A stretch of 64,000 nucleotides of DNA, taken from NCBI GenBank assembly GCA_015056905.1, contig SVFI01000001.1, positions 1-64,000 on the forward strand, read 5' to 3'. A program made the position numbers and the translations under genes. The stretch is from Lachnospiraceae bacterium (GTDB taxonomy: Bacteria > Bacillota > Clostridia > Lachnospirales > Lachnospiraceae). Under the pieces are notes generated by a model. That model worked only from the letters and a program-made list of their open reading frames with translations. It did no database searches and had not been told where the DNA came from. This document shows, in pieces, positions 26,780-35,894 of the stretch. Within the stretch, counting starts at the first letter, position 1; each line of letters begins with the position of its first letter.

Positions 26780-27643
26780 ATGAAAAAATTAACCGGTGTT
26801 TTTGAAGCAAAGAAAAAAAACGGACAAACATATTACCGTTCGTCCATCACATACAAAGGTCGCCATATCAGCCTCGGAAGCTTTGATATTGCGGAGAATG
26901 CGCACCGTGCCTATCTGGAAGCAGACCGGATGATTCACGAGCCGCAGCACTTTTCTATTGATTTGCTGGAAACCTATTTTTCCGATTCCGACAAGTCAAA
27001 AAAAAGTCCCGGAAAATCTTTCGCAAAAATCGACATGCTGTCCTTTGAGAAGGCTGTTATTTTGTTGAATTTCCGAGACAATGATATTTATTTTCACAGT
27101 CCGATTTATTTGTACAAAAATTATTTTCACTATTATCTGGCTGCAAATTATCATCTGACATTTGACAAGGAAGATTTGTTCTATTATTCTTCCCACAAAA
27201 TCATGCGACGCGGGAATCATCTGTTTGTGGCAGATTACGGAATGCAGGTAACGATTGCGAGCCGCTACGGTATCCGCAATTTTGCGGTCAAAGACCGTGA
27301 TTACCGCTTCATTAACCAGGACGAAACGGATTATCGCTATTCCAACATTGAAATCATCAACCCGTATCACGGTGTCCTTAGGGAAGGAACGTTCGGAAAT
27401 TACTCGTACCGCGTACTGATTCACATTAACGGAAATTATATCGTCGGTATCTACGATAACGTGGAAACAGCAGCCATTGCATATAACAAGGCTGCTGATT
27501 TGTGTCATCAATATGGAATTAACAAAAAATTCCCGGTCAATTATATTGAAACAATGTCCCCGAAAACTTATGCTGAAATTTATTCCGGTATTACCGTATC
27601 GGAATCCTTTATAAACATGCTTACCTCTGGCTGTAATCGATAA
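26780..27643 (+). CDS. AP2-domain, HNH-like DNA-binding protein
   Basis: 287 residues from the ATG at 26780; an upstream reading adds 30 residues that would overlap the promoter. Two AP2/ERF-like modules are visible: residues about 3-52 (TYYRSSITYKGRHISLGSF) and about 205-260 (YSYRVLIHINGNYIVGIY, then DNVETAAIAYNKAADL). Between them is a segment like those of HNH homing-type nucleases (RRGNHLFVADYG, and YRYSNIEIIN), but no clear His-Asn-His set. AP2 modules bind DNA; free-standing bacterial AP2/HNH genes are thought to derive from mobile endonucleases. Its 3' end overlaps the convergent GH25-like gene by 23 bp. Role unknown. Confidence 0.8.
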   Translation: MKKLTGVFEAKKKNGQTYYRSSITYKGRHISLGSFDIAENAHRAYLEADRMIHEPQHFSIDLLETYFSDSDKSKKSPGKSFAKIDMLSFEKAVILLNFRDNDIYFHSPIYLYKNYFHYYLAANYHLTFDKEDLFYYSSHKIMRRGNHLFVADYGMQVTIASRYGIRNFAVKDRDYRFINQDETDYRYSNIEIINPYHGVLREGTFGNYSYRVLIHINGNYIVGIYDNVETAAIAYNKAADLCHQYGINKKFPVNYIETMSPKTYAEIYSGITVSESFINMLTSGCNR

Positions 27644-28751
27644 AACTGATGTTCATACGGACGTCCCCCGAGATACCGCTCACGGCCCCGTCACTCGCAT
27701 ACTGCCACATAGCAAATTCGTACGGATAATCCGGGGTGTCTTTGCTCTGCGCCAGCCAAATATCATAGTCGCCGAGCATTGTCAGGTCTATTTTTCGTAA
27801 AAGCCAGTACTTATTTCCATAGACCATCGGCGTATATCCGACTTCCTTGATGCGTTCACAAAATGCGTTTGTAATCTCCGTCAGCTGCGTTTTCGGCAGA
27901 TTGTCAATGCGGGATGTGTCGTTGGAAACAAGCCCCAAATCAAACACAACCGGATAGGTTACCCGCATCTCAACAAGATTTGAAATAACGAATTCTGCCT
28001 CTTCGAGCGCTTCCTCCACGCTGATTGCCTGCGACTCAAAATACACACCGACCGCAAGTCCCGCTTCGTTTGCCTTCTGGATATTATCGAAATATTCCTC
28101 GTCTATCGCAATTCTTCCGCTTTCATATCCCCGATAACCGATGCGCACCATCACAAAATCCACACCGTCTTTCTTGAGCTTATTAAAGTCAATCTTTCCG
28201 TTTTCTTTGTCGATGTCAACACCGAGATACGATGCTTTATCCCCATTCTCAAAGTACTTCATCACAGGTTCTTCATACACAAAACCCGCCTGTTGATATG
28301 TATTTTTGTTCAGATAGGAATTAATCATAATCCACTGCTCTGTTCCGTCCGGACGGACGACCATCGTCTTGGTTCCCCCTTCGGAAAGGTCCTCTTCCTG
28401 CTCTTTCTTCAGTTCTTCCTCCAAAAGCTTTTGCGCATTCTTCTCGTACAACTCATTTCTGGCAATCGTATTGTCCGATACCGGCTCGTCATCCTTGTAC
28501 ATATTCCAAAAATCAAGCTGGTCCGACGTTAGAGTTGATTCTCCGATGACAAATTCATCGGTCATCTCCGCCTCCGTCTGCTGCATCTGCGTACTTGCAA
28601 GTTGCTGGTTGCCCTTACTTTTCCCTTTCTGGTTCGTTGCAAGCACGATACAGAAAACAAGCACAATAAATCCAATTACAGCTACAGCTGTATATAACAC
28701 GGGAAGACCCGATTTGTCATTTTTATCATCAAAATCATCCGTCAATCTCAT
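27621..28751 (-). CDS. GH25-like membrane-anchored protein, probably non-catalytic
   Basis: 376 residues. A basic N-terminus and one transmembrane helix (about 18-40) are followed by an acidic, low-complexity spacer (about 45-130) and a GH25 lysozyme-like barrel (about 175-375). The first active-site Asp is present (LGVDI, Asp179). However, the strand that should read D-x-E in muramidases reads VVFDLGLVS, so Gly273 stands where the catalytic Glu is expected. It may bind rather than cut peptidoglycan, or use other residues. The start follows AAGGGTG. It is divergent from apbE. Confidence 0.85.
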   Translation of the reverse strand: MRLTDDFDDKNDKSGLPVLYTAVAVIGFIVLVFCIVLATNQKGKSKGNQQLASTQMQQTEAEMTDEFVIGESTLTSDQLDFWNMYKDDEPVSDNTIARNELYEKNAQKLLEEELKKEQEEDLSEGGTKTMVVRPDGTEQWIMINSYLNKNTYQQAGFVYEEPVMKYFENGDKASYLGVDIDKENGKIDFNKLKKDGVDFVMVRIGYRGYESGRIAIDEEYFDNIQKANEAGLAVGVYFESQAISVEEALEEAEFVISNLVEMRVTYPVVFDLGLVSNDTSRIDNLPKTQLTEITNAFCERIKEVGYTPMVYGNKYWLLRKIDLTMLGDYDIWLAQSKDTPDYPYEFAMWQYASDGAVSGISGDVRMNISFIDYSQR

Positions 28752-28907
28752 ACTGTCACCCTTTCTTACATGAAAAGTTTAGCATAACTTTATCTATTAT
28801 ACAAAGAAATTTTATGCTACACTATAGGATACGGGGGTAAAGGTTGATTTTTTGGTACTTCGACGCATTCCCGGATTTATGACAGACAGAAATGAGGTCT
28901 TTTATAT

Positions 28908-29909
28908 ATGAAAAAAATCAGAATCTTACTTATGATGTGTTTCTATCTTTTTGCTTTGTCAGGCTGCGGTACGCAGCAGCAGACATATTCCAAAACCGAT
29001 TTCTGCTTTGACACGGCAGTTTCCGTTACCATCTATGATTCTGCCGCTCAGGCAGAACGTGTCAACGCACTTCTTGACGAAACCCTTGCGCTCTGCAACT
29101 CTTACGACGATATGTTCAGTCGCACAAAAGAAGGCAGCGATATCTATCGCATCAACCACGCAGAAGGTGAATGGACGACCGTATCTGACGAAACGATACA
29201 ACTGATTCAATCTGCCTTAGAATACTGTAAAATGACAAACGGTCAGATTGATATTACAATTGCGCCTGTCAAAGACCTCTGGGATTTTTCGGGAAATGAC
29301 GATGTAGAAATGCCGAGGCTTGCAACCATCGCGGAAACACTTCCGCTTGTCGATTACAGCGGCATCGAAATCGAAGGAAGCAAAGTCAGACTCTCACATC
29401 CTAACGCTGCCATAGACCTCGGCTTTATTGCCAAGGGATATATTGCAGACCATGTGCGCGCATTTCTTCTGGAAAGCGGGGTAGAAAGCGCGCTGATTAA
29501 CCTCGGTGGCAATATTGCCGTCATCGGCGAAAAACCGGACGGAAATGAGTTTACCATCGGTATCCAGGAGCCTTTTGCATCTGCCGGCTCCTATGTCATG
29601 ACCGTCGGCTGTTCCCAGTCCGGCGCGGGTAGCTACTCTTCCGTTGTGACGAGCGGAACATACGAACGTTCCTTTACCTACAACGACAAACTGTACCATC
29701 ACATTTTAGATACTTCTACCGGTCAGCCGGCAGATACGGACCTTGCAAGCGTCACGATTCTGACCGATTCATCCCTTCACGCGGACGCACTCAGCACGAC
29801 GTGCCTGCTTTTAGGGTGCGAAAAAGGCGTTGCCTATATCGAATCATTAGACGATGTTGATGCAATATTCATCACAACGGACGGAAAGATTGTGGATACG
29901 AGGGAGTAA
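28908..29909 (+). CDS. apbE: FAD:protein FMN transferase (lipoprotein)
   Basis: 333 residues. A lipoprotein signal ends in the lipobox LSGC (Cys at about 20), so the enzyme is anchored outside the membrane. ApbE moves FMN from FAD to a Thr in S/T-G-A-T motifs of partner proteins. Family features include the FDTAVSVTIYD start, the DLGFIAKGYIADHV motif, and the metal-site region around TGQPADTDLASVTIL and DALSTTCLLLG. RnfD and RnfG, encoded 5-6 kb away on the other strand, both carry such motifs and are the likely targets. The stop is 8 bp from the convergent exoA gene with no terminator between. Confidence 0.94.
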   Translation: MKKIRILLMMCFYLFALSGCGTQQQTYSKTDFCFDTAVSVTIYDSAAQAERVNALLDETLALCNSYDDMFSRTKEGSDIYRINHAEGEWTTVSDETIQLIQSALEYCKMTNGQIDITIAPVKDLWDFSGNDDVEMPRLATIAETLPLVDYSGIEIEGSKVRLSHPNAAIDLGFIAKGYIADHVRAFLLESGVESALINLGGNIAVIGEKPDGNEFTIGIQEPFASAGSYVMTVGCSQSGAGSYSSVVTSGTYERSFTYNDKLYHHILDTSTGQPADTDLASVTILTDSSLHADALSTTCLLLGCEKGVAYIESLDDVDAIFITTDGKIVDTRE

Positions 29910-29917
29910 TCCGACTC

Positions 29918-30673
29918 TTACAGTTCAATCTGCACCTCCACAGGACAGTGATCCGAGCCGAGAACTTCCGTGTGAATGTTAGCCGAAGCTAACTCATCCT
30001 TTAATTCTTCCGAAACAAGAAAATAGTCAATTCTCCAACCTGCATTCTTTGCTCTCGCCTGGAACCGGTATGACCACCACGAATATACACCTTCCGTATC
30101 CGGATAAAAATGGCGGTAGCTGTCGATAAAACCGCTCTCTAAAAGCTGCGTCATCTTCTGACGTTCCTCATCCGTAAAACCTGCACTGTGATGGTTGGTT
30201 TTCGGGTTCTTAAGGTCAATCTCTTTATGGGCAACATTCAGATCTCCACACACAACCACCGGTTTCTTTTCTTTCAATGCGAGCAGATATGCCCTGAAAT
30301 CGTCTTCCCATACCATACGGTAATCGAGCCTCTCAAGCTGTTGTTTTGAATTCGGTGTGTATACCGTTACCATATAAAAATCTTCAAACTCCAGCGTGAT
30401 AACGCGCCCTTCCCGGTCGTGTTCTTCCATTCCGATGCCATAAGACACTGACAGCGGCTCTCTTTTTGTGAAGATCGCAGTTCCGGAATATCCTTTTTTC
30501 TCTGCGTAATTGAAATATTGATAATATCCCGGAAGGTCAAGCGTTACCTGTCCTTCCTGAATTTTCGTCTCCTGCAGGCAGAAAATATCCGCATCCGCCT
30601 CATTAAAAAATCCCATAAAATCCTTTTGCAGACATGCACGGATTCCGTTCACATTCCATGATATCAGTTTCAT
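29918..30673 (-). CDS. exoA: Exodeoxyribonuclease III / AP endonuclease
   Basis: 251 residues, full length for the ExoIII/ExoA type. It cleaves at abasic sites in base-excision repair and has 3'-phosphatase and 3'-exonuclease activity. Visible catalytic motifs are LQETKIQ (metal-binding Glu, about residue 36), [12 protein letters not shown] (Asp and Asn) and the terminal GSDHCPVEV (Asp-His). It begins four bases after the M18 aminopeptidase gene, so the two are one transcript, though no functional link is known. Confidence 0.95.
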   Translation of the reverse strand: MKLISWNVNGIRACLQKDFMGFFNEADADIFCLQETKIQEGQVTLDLPGYYQYFNYAEKKGYSGTAIFTKREPLSVSYGIGMEEHDREGRVITLEFEDFYMVTVYTPNSKQQLERLDYRMVWEDDFRAYLLALKEKKPVVVCGDLNVAHKEIDLKNPKTNHHSAGFTDEERQKMTQLLESGFIDSYRHFYPDTEGVYSWWSYRFQARAKNAGWRIDYFLVSEELKDELASANIHTEVLGSDHCPVEVQIEL

Positions 30674-30677
30674 ATTC

Positions 30678-32117
30678 TTACTCCGCTTTCAAAAATGCTG
30701 CATATCCGCATTTTGCCTCATACAGGTCCGCCTTGGACGTTACTTCATGCGGCGCATGCATGTTCATGACAGGTACTCCGCAGTCGATGACATTCATTCC
30801 GTAAAGAGAAAGAATGTATGCAATCGTTCCGCCGCCACCAAGGTCCACCTTACCGAGCTCCGCTGTCTGGAAGGAAACCCCTGCCTCATCCATAATCTTA
30901 CGGATAAATGCAATGTATTCCGCATTTGCATCATTGGAACCGGATTTACCTCTGGAACCGGTAAATTTGTTAAATACCATTCCGTGACTGAGGTATGCCA
31001 CGTTCTTTTTGTCAAAGCTGGATGCAAAGGACGGATCATATGCCGAGCTTACATCAGAAGACAACATTCTGGAATTCGCCAGACATCTGCGGAGTGCCAG
31101 GTCTGAATACTCACCAATAAGGTTCATAATTTCTGCCACACAGTTTTCAAAGAAGTGTGACTGCATACCTGTCGCACCGACACTACCGATTTCTTCTTTG
31201 TCCACAAGAATGCAGCAACTTGTTCTCTTCGGCTTTTTCTGCTCAAGCATCGCCACGAGGGAGCTGTAAGAGCAAACTCTGTCATCCTGTCCGTAAGCTA
31301 AAATCATACTGCGGTCAAGTCCGGCTTCTCTCGCTCTTCCTGCCGGAACAATCTCAAGCTCCGCAGAAATGAAATCAGCCTCCTCCATGTCATAGTGCTG
31401 TTTTAATATATCAAGCGCAAACGCGCAAACCTTGTCTTTGGTCTGCTTCTCTTCCTCTTTTTTATTGCCTTTATCCGCACCGGTCTTGTCATCCTTCTTT
31501 GCATCATATTTCAGCGGACGGTTTCCGATGATAATATCGAGTGCCTCGCCTTCAATGACCTTGTTTGCTTTCTTTTCCATCTGCTCTGCAGCAAGATGAA
31601 TCAAAAGGTCTGAAACAAAAAATACCGGATCGTCATCTTCTTCACCGATACTGATGTCAATCGTCGTTCCGTCTTTTTTCACAACAACACCGTGAATGGC
31701 AAGCGGAATCGTCACCCACTGATATTTCTTGATACCACCATAGTAATGTGTGTCAAGATAAGCAAATCCGCTGTCCTCATAAAGAGGATTCTGTTTCACA
31801 TCAAGACGCGGTGAATCCAGGTGTGCTCCGAGAATATTCATACCGTCCTCCATCTTCTGTGAACCGATATGGAATAAAATCACGGACTTTTCCATATTGA
31901 CCGCATACACTTTGTCTCCGCTTTTCAGCTTTTTGCCGTCCTTTAAGATTTTGCCCAGTTCCACATAACCTTTTTCCTCGATTTCATTTACGATATAGGT
32001 CACGCACTCCCGCTCCGTTTTTCCGTTATTAAGAAACGTTCTGTAATCCTGACTGAGCTTTTCGAGTTCTTTTAATTGTTTCTCGCTATATTTCTCCCAT
32101 GCACATTCTGTTTTCAT
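30678..32117 (-). CDS. M18-family zinc aminopeptidase
   Basis: 479 residues from the ATG at 32117, seven bases after AAGGAG; a reading ten codons longer starts inside the rnfB terminator. The zinc and active-site motifs of the M18 aspartyl-aminopeptidase family are present: [24 protein letters not shown] and [16 protein letters not shown] lysine/glutamate-rich insert (around [17 protein letters not shown], about residue 215) is a divergent feature. It removes N-terminal, often acidic, residues from cytoplasmic peptides. It lies downstream of the rnf terminator and upstream of exoA. Confidence 0.93.
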   Translation of the reverse strand: MKTECAWEKYSEKQLKELEKLSQDYRTFLNNGKTERECVTYIVNEIEEKGYVELGKILKDGKKLKSGDKVYAVNMEKSVILFHIGSQKMEDGMNILGAHLDSPRLDVKQNPLYEDSGFAYLDTHYYGGIKKYQWVTIPLAIHGVVVKKDGTTIDISIGEEDDDPVFFVSDLLIHLAAEQMEKKANKVIEGEALDIIIGNRPLKYDAKKDDKTGADKGNKKEEEKQTKDKVCAFALDILKQHYDMEEADFISAELEIVPAGRAREAGLDRSMILAYGQDDRVCSYSSLVAMLEQKKPKRTSCCILVDKEEIGSVGATGMQSHFFENCVAEIMNLIGEYSDLALRRCLANSRMLSSDVSSAYDPSFASSFDKKNVAYLSHGMVFNKFTGSRGKSGSNDANAEYIAFIRKIMDEAGVSFQTAELGKVDLGGGGTIAYILSLYGMNVIDCGVPVMNMHAPHEVTSKADLYEAKCGYAAFLKAE

Positions 32118-32135
32118 GTCTGTCTCCTTCTTGTC

Positions 32136-32171
32136 AAAAATTCTCATACTAACACATAGTATGAGAATTTT
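32136..32171 (-). terminator. Terminator of the rnf operon
   Basis: A perfect 15-bp stem, AAAATTCTCATACTA with TAGTATGAGAATTTT, and 5-nt loop lie 18 bp past the rnfB stop, with five T at the end on the minus strand. Confidence 0.75.
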
Positions 32172-32188
32172 CGTCTGAAATATTATTT

Positions 32189-32989
32189 TTATTCATGTTT
32201 TACGATGGACTTCTTCGGGCATTTTTCCATACAAATACCACATCCCTCGCATTTTTCCTGATCGATGGTTGAAAGGAAGTTCTCAATCTTGACCGCATCA
32301 TTCGGGCAGTTCTTTGCACAAAGCGTACATCCGATACAACCCACGGTACATTCCTTCATCGTTACAGGACCTTTTTCTTTGGAACTGCACGCAACTACAT
32401 ACTTAGCATCATACGGAATCAGTTCTATCAGATTCTTCGGACACGCTGCCACGCATTTACCACACGCTTTACACGCTTCTTTGTCCACAACCGCCACGCC
32501 GTTTACCACATGGATGGCATCAAACGGGCAAGCCTTCACACAGCTTCCGTAGCCGAGACATCCGTAGTTACATGACTTCGGTCCGCCGTTCGGAACAAAA
32601 GAAAGCATCGCACAATCTTCTACCCCTGTATATTCATAGTCCACTTTTGCTTTTTCACAGTCACCCTGACATTTGACAAAGGCAACCATGCGTTTTGACT
32701 CTCCGGCTTCGACACCCATGATTTCGGCAATCTGCTTACCGACTGCTTCCCCGCCGACCGGACAGGCATTTACCGGTGCTTCGCCCTTGACAATTGCCGC
32801 AGCAAGTCCGGAACATCCCGGATATCCGCAGCCTCCGCAGTTATTTCCCGGAAGTACACTGAGAATTGCTTCCTCTCTCTCGTCAACTTCCACTTTAAAT
32901 TTAATTCCGGCTATTCCGAGGAACAGACCGATAAACAGACCGACAGCGCTGACAACGACTGTCGCTATAATAATTGCTGTAATATTCAT
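32189..32989 (-). CDS. rnfB: Rnf complex subunit B (iron-sulfur protein)
   Basis: 266 residues. An N-terminal membrane helix (about 4-26) anchors a cytoplasmic iron-sulfur protein that takes electrons from reduced ferredoxin. The first cluster motif is NCGGCGYPGC with a later CPVGG. Four ferredoxin-type 4Fe-4S motifs follow: CNYGCLGYGSCVKACP, CKACGKCVAACP, CTVGCIGCTLCAKNCP and CEGCGICMEKCP, the richer, clostridial form of RnfB. It is the last gene of the C-D-G-E-A-B operon and begins 12 bp after rnfA. Confidence 0.96.
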   Translation of the reverse strand: MNITAIIIATVVVSAVGLFIGLFLGIAGIKFKVEVDEREEAILSVLPGNNCGGCGYPGCSGLAAAIVKGEAPVNACPVGGEAVGKQIAEIMGVEAGESKRMVAFVKCQGDCEKAKVDYEYTGVEDCAMLSFVPNGGPKSCNYGCLGYGSCVKACPFDAIHVVNGVAVVDKEACKACGKCVAACPKNLIELIPYDAKYVVACSSKEKGPVTMKECTVGCIGCTLCAKNCPNDAVKIENFLSTIDQEKCEGCGICMEKCPKKSIVKHE

Positions 32990-33001
32990 CGCTCATCCCT
33001 C

Positions 33002-33577
33002 CTATAACAATCCTGAAAATCCGCAAAACGCGATTGCCATGAGACCGGCTGTCACAAGAACAATCGGCATTCCCTGAAATGGACGCGGAATGTCATTGTA
33101 TTCAATTTTCTCACGGATTCCCGCAAGAATCACGATAGCCACCGTAAATCCGACCGCTGTTGCCAAACCATTTACAACACTTGTCAGAATCGTATATGAT
33201 TTCTGCACATTCACAAGTGCCACACCGAGTACGGCACAGTTTGTTGTGATGAGCGGAAGATATACACCGAGCGACTCATACAGTGAAACCATGAATTTCT
33301 TTAAGAACATCTCCACAAACTGAACGAGTGCTGCAATAACAAGGATAAATACAATTGTCTTTAGGTAAGTAATATCGAACTTTACAAGGACAAAGTCATA
33401 AATAATCGCTGCAACAAACGATGCCAGCGTAATAACGAATATAACCGCTGCACCCATTCCGGCTGCTGTCTTTACCTTTTTGGAAACCCCGAGGAATGGA
33501 CATAAACCTAAGAACTGGCTGAGTACCACATTATTGACAAGCGCCGAACCAATGGCAATTAAAATCAATTCTTTCAT
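33002..33577 (-). CDS. rnfA: Rnf complex subunit A
   Basis: 191 residues, six predicted transmembrane helices, beginning with the family signature ALVNNVVLSQFLGLCPFLGV. RnfA and RnfE are homologous, inverted-topology membrane subunits that form the ion channel and share a buried 2Fe-2S cluster between conserved cysteines, one of which is in LGLCPFLG and another in TTNCAVLG. The start codon follows AAGGAGG and abuts the rnfE stop. Confidence 0.96.
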   Translation of the reverse strand: MKELILIAIGSALVNNVVLSQFLGLCPFLGVSKKVKTAAGMGAAVIFVITLASFVAAIIYDFVLVKFDITYLKTIVFILVIAALVQFVEMFLKKFMVSLYESLGVYLPLITTNCAVLGVALVNVQKSYTILTSVVNGLATAVGFTVAIVILAGIREKIEYNDIPRPFQGMPIVLVTAGLMAIAFCGFSGLL

Positions 33578-34333
33578 TTATGCTTCCTCCTTTTCCTCAG
33601 ATTTGATTTCTTCATTCACTTCTTCCTTCTTCTCTTCTGCAGAAGTGTCATAAAATCTCTTGCTGCACCCCTTCTCACCGCAGTTCATACAGTCTTCACT
33701 GCATCCGGAACCAACCTTGCTCATGTCTTTGCCTTTTTCTTCACCCTTAATCTTGATGTAGTTCTGAACCGCTGTCAAAAGTGCCACTACAAAGAATGCT
33801 CCCGGTGCCATAATAAAAATACTCGCCGGTATATAGGAAGACGGCATAACCGTCAGCCCGAAAATCTGTCCGGCACCGATGATTTCACGCACTGCACCGA
33901 TACATGTCAGCGCGAACGTAAATCCAAGTCCCATACCGATACCGTCAAACAGAGACGGAAGAATCGAATTTTTGGACGCATAACTTTCCGCACGACCCAA
34001 AATAATACAGTTTACCACAATAAGAGGAATATAAATTCCGAGCGCACTGTAAAGGGAAGGAATAAACGCTTCCAAAAGAAGCTCCATAACCGTTACAAAT
34101 GACGCGATAATTACAATAAATGCAGGAATGCGCACCTTGTCCGGAATCACCTTGCGGAGAAGCGAAATAAACGCATTACTGAGCGCCAATACAACCGTTG
34201 TCGTAAGTCCCATTCCGAGACCGTTCATGGCAGATGTCGTAACCGCAAGCGTCGGACACATACCGAGCATAAGCACAAATGTCGGATTTTCTTTTAATAA
34301 GCCGTTATAAAGTCGTTCTACACACTTATTCAT
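33578..34333 (-). CDS. rnfE: Rnf complex subunit E with cysteine-rich C-terminal tail
   Basis: 251 residues from the ATG at 34333, which follows GGAGGAG and overlaps the end of rnfG by 8 bp. Residues 1-195 are the usual six-helix RnfE core, with LMLGMCPTLAVT and VVNCIILGRAE carrying the cluster cysteines. The remaining 50 residues are an extension with four cysteines at about 211, 215, 218 and 223 (CxxxCxxCxxxxC), followed by a lysine/glutamate-rich end. The core lacks this tail in most RnfE proteins I know of, so an extra metal centre is possible. Confidence 0.95.
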   Translation of the reverse strand: MNKCVERLYNGLLKENPTFVLMLGMCPTLAVTTSAMNGLGMGLTTTVVLALSNAFISLLRKVIPDKVRIPAFIVIIASFVTVMELLLEAFIPSLYSALGIYIPLIVVNCIILGRAESYASKNSILPSLFDGIGMGLGFTFALTCIGAVREIIGAGQIFGLTVMPSSYIPASIFIMAPGAFFVVALLTAVQNYIKIKGEEKGKDMSKVGSGCSEDCMNCGEKGCSKRFYDTSAEEKKEEVNEEIKSEEKEEA

Positions 34334-34952
34334 TTGAAACTCCTCCTTCCTGCGCAAGATATTCTCTGAAGCAGGAAAGTCCTGCATTCACACCGCCAAC
34401 GAACGCATCCGTCGTGATCGTTGCACCGGAAATGGCATCAATCTGATGGTCCGCTGCCGCCCCTGCCTTGGATGTTTCAAACGTTTCTATCTGTTTCGCT
34501 GCAAACTGCGGAACAAGCACCTCTCCGGCTCTCATACCAAGTCCTGCCGTCTCGGCAATGCTGAGAATCGAAACACCATTTAACGTTCCGTCGTTACGAA
34601 TACCCATAGTAAACTGAATATCTCCGCCGTAACCTTCATGGCTCGTCACGGTAATCACGTATCCTACCTGCGCTCCGCTGCCGTCAAATGCAGAGGCAAC
34701 ACCGTCAATGGAAGCGCCATATCCCTGCTCCGCCGCGTAAGCCGACAAATCCTCCGGCGCAAGGTCCGGTTTCATCGCAATTTCTTCAAATTTCTCTGCA
34801 TCTGCAAATACTTCCTTATATGCTGCATCTTTGGCAAGCTGCTGCTGTTTGGCAATCGGCTCTTTTGTCACATCATAAACAAGTCCCAGAGCCGCACCAC
34901 TGATCAATGTAATAATAAAGAGAATCAGGGCATCTTTTAACATATTTTTCAT
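34326..34952 (-). CDS. rnfG: Rnf complex subunit G (covalent flavoprotein)
   Basis: 208 residues. One N-terminal helix (about 7-28) anchors an extracytoplasmic FMN-binding domain. The flavinylation motif SGATITT is at residues 175-181, with Thr178 expected to carry FMN attached by ApbE. The protein passes electrons across the membrane to or from RnfD and RnfE. Its start overlaps the rnfD stop by 4 bp, so translation is coupled. Confidence 0.95.
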   Translation of the reverse strand: MKNMLKDALILFIITLISGAALGLVYDVTKEPIAKQQQLAKDAAYKEVFADAEKFEEIAMKPDLAPEDLSAYAAEQGYGASIDGVASAFDGSGAQVGYVITVTSHEGYGGDIQFTMGIRNDGTLNGVSILSIAETAGLGMRAGEVLVPQFAAKQIETFETSKAGAAADHQIDAISGATITTDAFVGGVNAGLSCFREYLAQEGGVSNE

Positions 34953-35881
34953 GACTTTTCCCCTCCTCTTCCAAATGCTTTCGGATATGTAACCTTTTCG
35001 ATAAGCGGAACCAAAAGGTTACCGATGATAATCGCATAGGACACACCCTCTGCGGATGCTCCGAATACACGGAAAATTCCGGTCATAATTCCGAGCAGAA
35101 TTCCGAACAGATACTGACCTTTCTTTGTAATCGGACGGGTGACATAGTCCGTTGCCATGAAAAATGCTCCGAGCATTAGACCGCCACCTGCAAGATTTGC
35201 AGAAATATAGTTCATATCAAATCCACGTCCTGAGAACAGAACGAGGAATATAACAAACGACACAATATAGGTTCCCGGAATGCGCAGATCAATCACACCG
35301 ACCATAATCAGGAAACATGCACCAATCACAATTGCTACCATACTTGTCTCGCCGATGGTTCCTGCCGTTTTACCGATGACCATATCATACACATTTACAA
35401 TACCGCCTTCTTTTAATACCGCAAGAGGTGTTGCACCCGTGTAAGCATCGCAGTCAAAATTCGTCATAATCGAAGTAAACGAAATCAGGAGAAAACATCT
35501 TGCACCAAGTGCAGGATTCATGAAATTCTGTCCGAGACCTCCGAATAACATCTTAACAACAACGATGGCAAATACACCACCGATGACCGCAATCCACCAA
35601 GGTGCAGACGGCGGAAGGTTAAGTGCTAAAAGTAAGCCGGTGACAACCGCTGAGAGGTCACCGATGGTACTTTTCTTTTTACAAATCTTACAAAACACCC
35701 ACTCGGATAAAACCGCGGATGCAATTGTTACAAGCACTAAAATCAGTGCATTTAATCCGAAATTGACCACACCGAAAATCGTCGTAGGCAGAAGCGCAAT
35801 AATAACGCAGAGCATGATTTTGTTGGTTGTAATCGCCGCACGGATATGCGGATTGGATGATACTTTCATTAAGCCACTCAT
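34949..35881 (-). CDS. rnfD: Rnf complex subunit D (covalent flavoprotein)
   Basis: 310 residues with about nine to ten transmembrane helices. The flavinylation motif TGATPLA is at residues 148-154, with Thr151 the expected FMN site; the GQNFMNPALGAR motif just before it is also typical. RnfD belongs to the NqrB/RnfD family and is thought to be a core of the ion-pumping step. Its start lies 13 bp after the rnfC stop. Confidence 0.96.
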   Translation of the reverse strand: MSGLMKVSSNPHIRAAITTNKIMLCVIIALLPTTIFGVVNFGLNALILVLVTIASAVLSEWVFCKICKKKSTIGDLSAVVTGLLLALNLPPSAPWWIAVIGGVFAIVVVKMLFGGLGQNFMNPALGARCFLLISFTSIMTNFDCDAYTGATPLAVLKEGGIVNVYDMVIGKTAGTIGETSMVAIVIGACFLIMVGVIDLRIPGTYIVSFVIFLVLFSGRGFDMNYISANLAGGGLMLGAFFMATDYVTRPITKKGQYLFGILLGIMTGIFRVFGASAEGVSYAIIIGNLLVPLIEKVTYPKAFGRGGEKS

Positions 35882-35894
35882 TCTGCTTTTCCTC

